Shown in pieces: positions 6,367 to 6,749 of a stretch of DNA of 6,749 nucleotides. The notes under the pieces are model-generated. The model saw only the letters and a list, made by a program, of their open reading frames with translations. It was not told the DNA's origin and made no database searches. Positions within the stretch are counted from its first letter, which is position 1. Each line of letters opens with the position of its first letter. Position numbers and translations under genes: made by a program. The stretch comes from an uncultured Blautia sp. (GTDB lineage Bacteria; Bacillota; Clostridia; Lachnospirales; Lachnospiraceae), in the NCBI GenBank assembly GCA_902476765.1, contig CABSEJ010000170.1, forward strand, positions 1-6,749, written 5' to 3'.

Positions 6367-6749
6367 ATGCAATTAAAGAAAAAACCAGTGACAGGCATGA
6401 AGGACATTCTGCCTCAGGAAATGGAAATCCGTGATTATTTAATCAGTTTAATCAAGGAAACTTATAAACAGTTTGGCTTTACTTCTATGGAGGCTCCTTG
6501 TGTGGAACACATTGAAAACCTGACCAGCAAACAGGGAGGAGACAATGAGAAGCTGATTTTCCGCATTTTAAAAAGAGGAGAAAAATTAAGGCTGGAACAG
6601 GCAAAATCCGAGGATGACTTGGTGGACAGCGGTCTGCGCTATGACTTGACTGTGCCTCTGTGCCGGTTCTATTCCAACAATGCCAATGAACTTCCACAGC
6701 CCTTTAAGGCTCTGCACATCGGAAACGTATTCCGTGCAGACCGTCCCCA
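6367..6749 (+). CDS. hisS: Histidyl-tRNA synthetase, N-terminal part (3' end outside window)
   Basis: This is a class II aminoacyl-tRNA synthetase that charges tRNA-His with histidine. The first 127 residues are visible and the gene runs off the right edge. Recognisable parts are the N-terminal PVTGMKDILP (7-16), the motif 1 region YKQFGFTSMEAPCVEHIE (33-50), KQGGDNEKLIFRIL (55-68), RYDLTVP (91-97) and the start of motif 2, HIGNVFRADRP (117-127). The substrate-binding segment reads LRYDLTVP rather than the LRPEGT of the E. coli and B. subtilis enzymes. This is the form familiar from eukaryotic and archaeal HisRS and also found in some Clostridia. The histidine-specific motifs and the anticodon-binding domain lie beyond the window, so a HisZ-type paralogue cannot be strictly excluded. 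The intact N-terminal motifs and the genomic position (hisS-aspS usually follows this cluster) favour a true synthetase. Confidence 0.94.
   Translation, partial: MQLKKKPVTGMKDILPQEMEIRDYLISLIKETYKQFGFTSMEAPCVEHIENLTSKQGGDNEKLIFRILKRGEKLRLEQAKSEDDLVDSGLRYDLTVPLCRFYSNNANELPQPFKALHIGNVFRADRP

Overview
The window is a compact, all-plus-strand stretch of a low-to-mid-GC Gram-positive chromosome, most likely an anaerobic clostridium of the family Lachnospiraceae. This rests on the gene order (recJ, apt, rel, MBL hydrolase, hemZ, hisS), the purine-rich Shine-Dalgarno sites, the HemZ type of coproporphyrinogen dehydrogenase and the style of the HisRS sequence. The genus cannot be fixed by eye. Nothing looks mobile or recently acquired: there is no IS element, phage gene, CRISPR, tRNA or rRNA.

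Layout: (1) 1-581, the 3' end of recJ (single-strand 5'-3' exonuclease); (2) 582-714, the longest gap (133 bp), with a good extended -10 sigma-A-type promoter at 627-655; (3) 715-1254, apt (adenine phosphoribosyltransferase); (4) 1272-3581, a full-length bifunctional Rel ((p)ppGpp synthetase/hydrolase); (5) 3601-4233, a glyoxalase II-like metallo-beta-lactamase hydrolase; (6) 4274-5737, hemZ (radical SAM); (7) 5722-6318, a stand-alone HD-GYP domain protein overlapping the hemZ end by 16 bp; (8) 6367-6749, the 5' part of hisS, cut by the window edge. Gaps inside the apt-to-hisS run are 17, 19, 40, -16 and 48 bp. I see no intrinsic terminator in any of them, so one transcript from the apt promoter through hisS is likely. 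A second strong promoter-like sequence (TTGACA, 16 bp, TATACT) sits inside the 3' end of hemZ and may add separate transcription of the HD-GYP gene and hisS.

The genes link nucleotide salvage (apt), the stringent-response alarmone (rel) and tRNA charging (hisS), a linkage also known from Bacillus subtilis (recJ-apt-relA-dtd-yrvJ-hisS-aspS). Here dtd is absent from its usual place after rel, and an MBL hydrolase, hemZ and an HD-GYP protein fill the interval. HD-GYP proteins are typically cyclic-dinucleotide phosphodiesterases, so this operon may encode turnover enzymes for two different nucleotide second messengers. That is the most interesting reading, but it is an inference. Overall this is mainly a housekeeping region, and I do not see a clearly new system.
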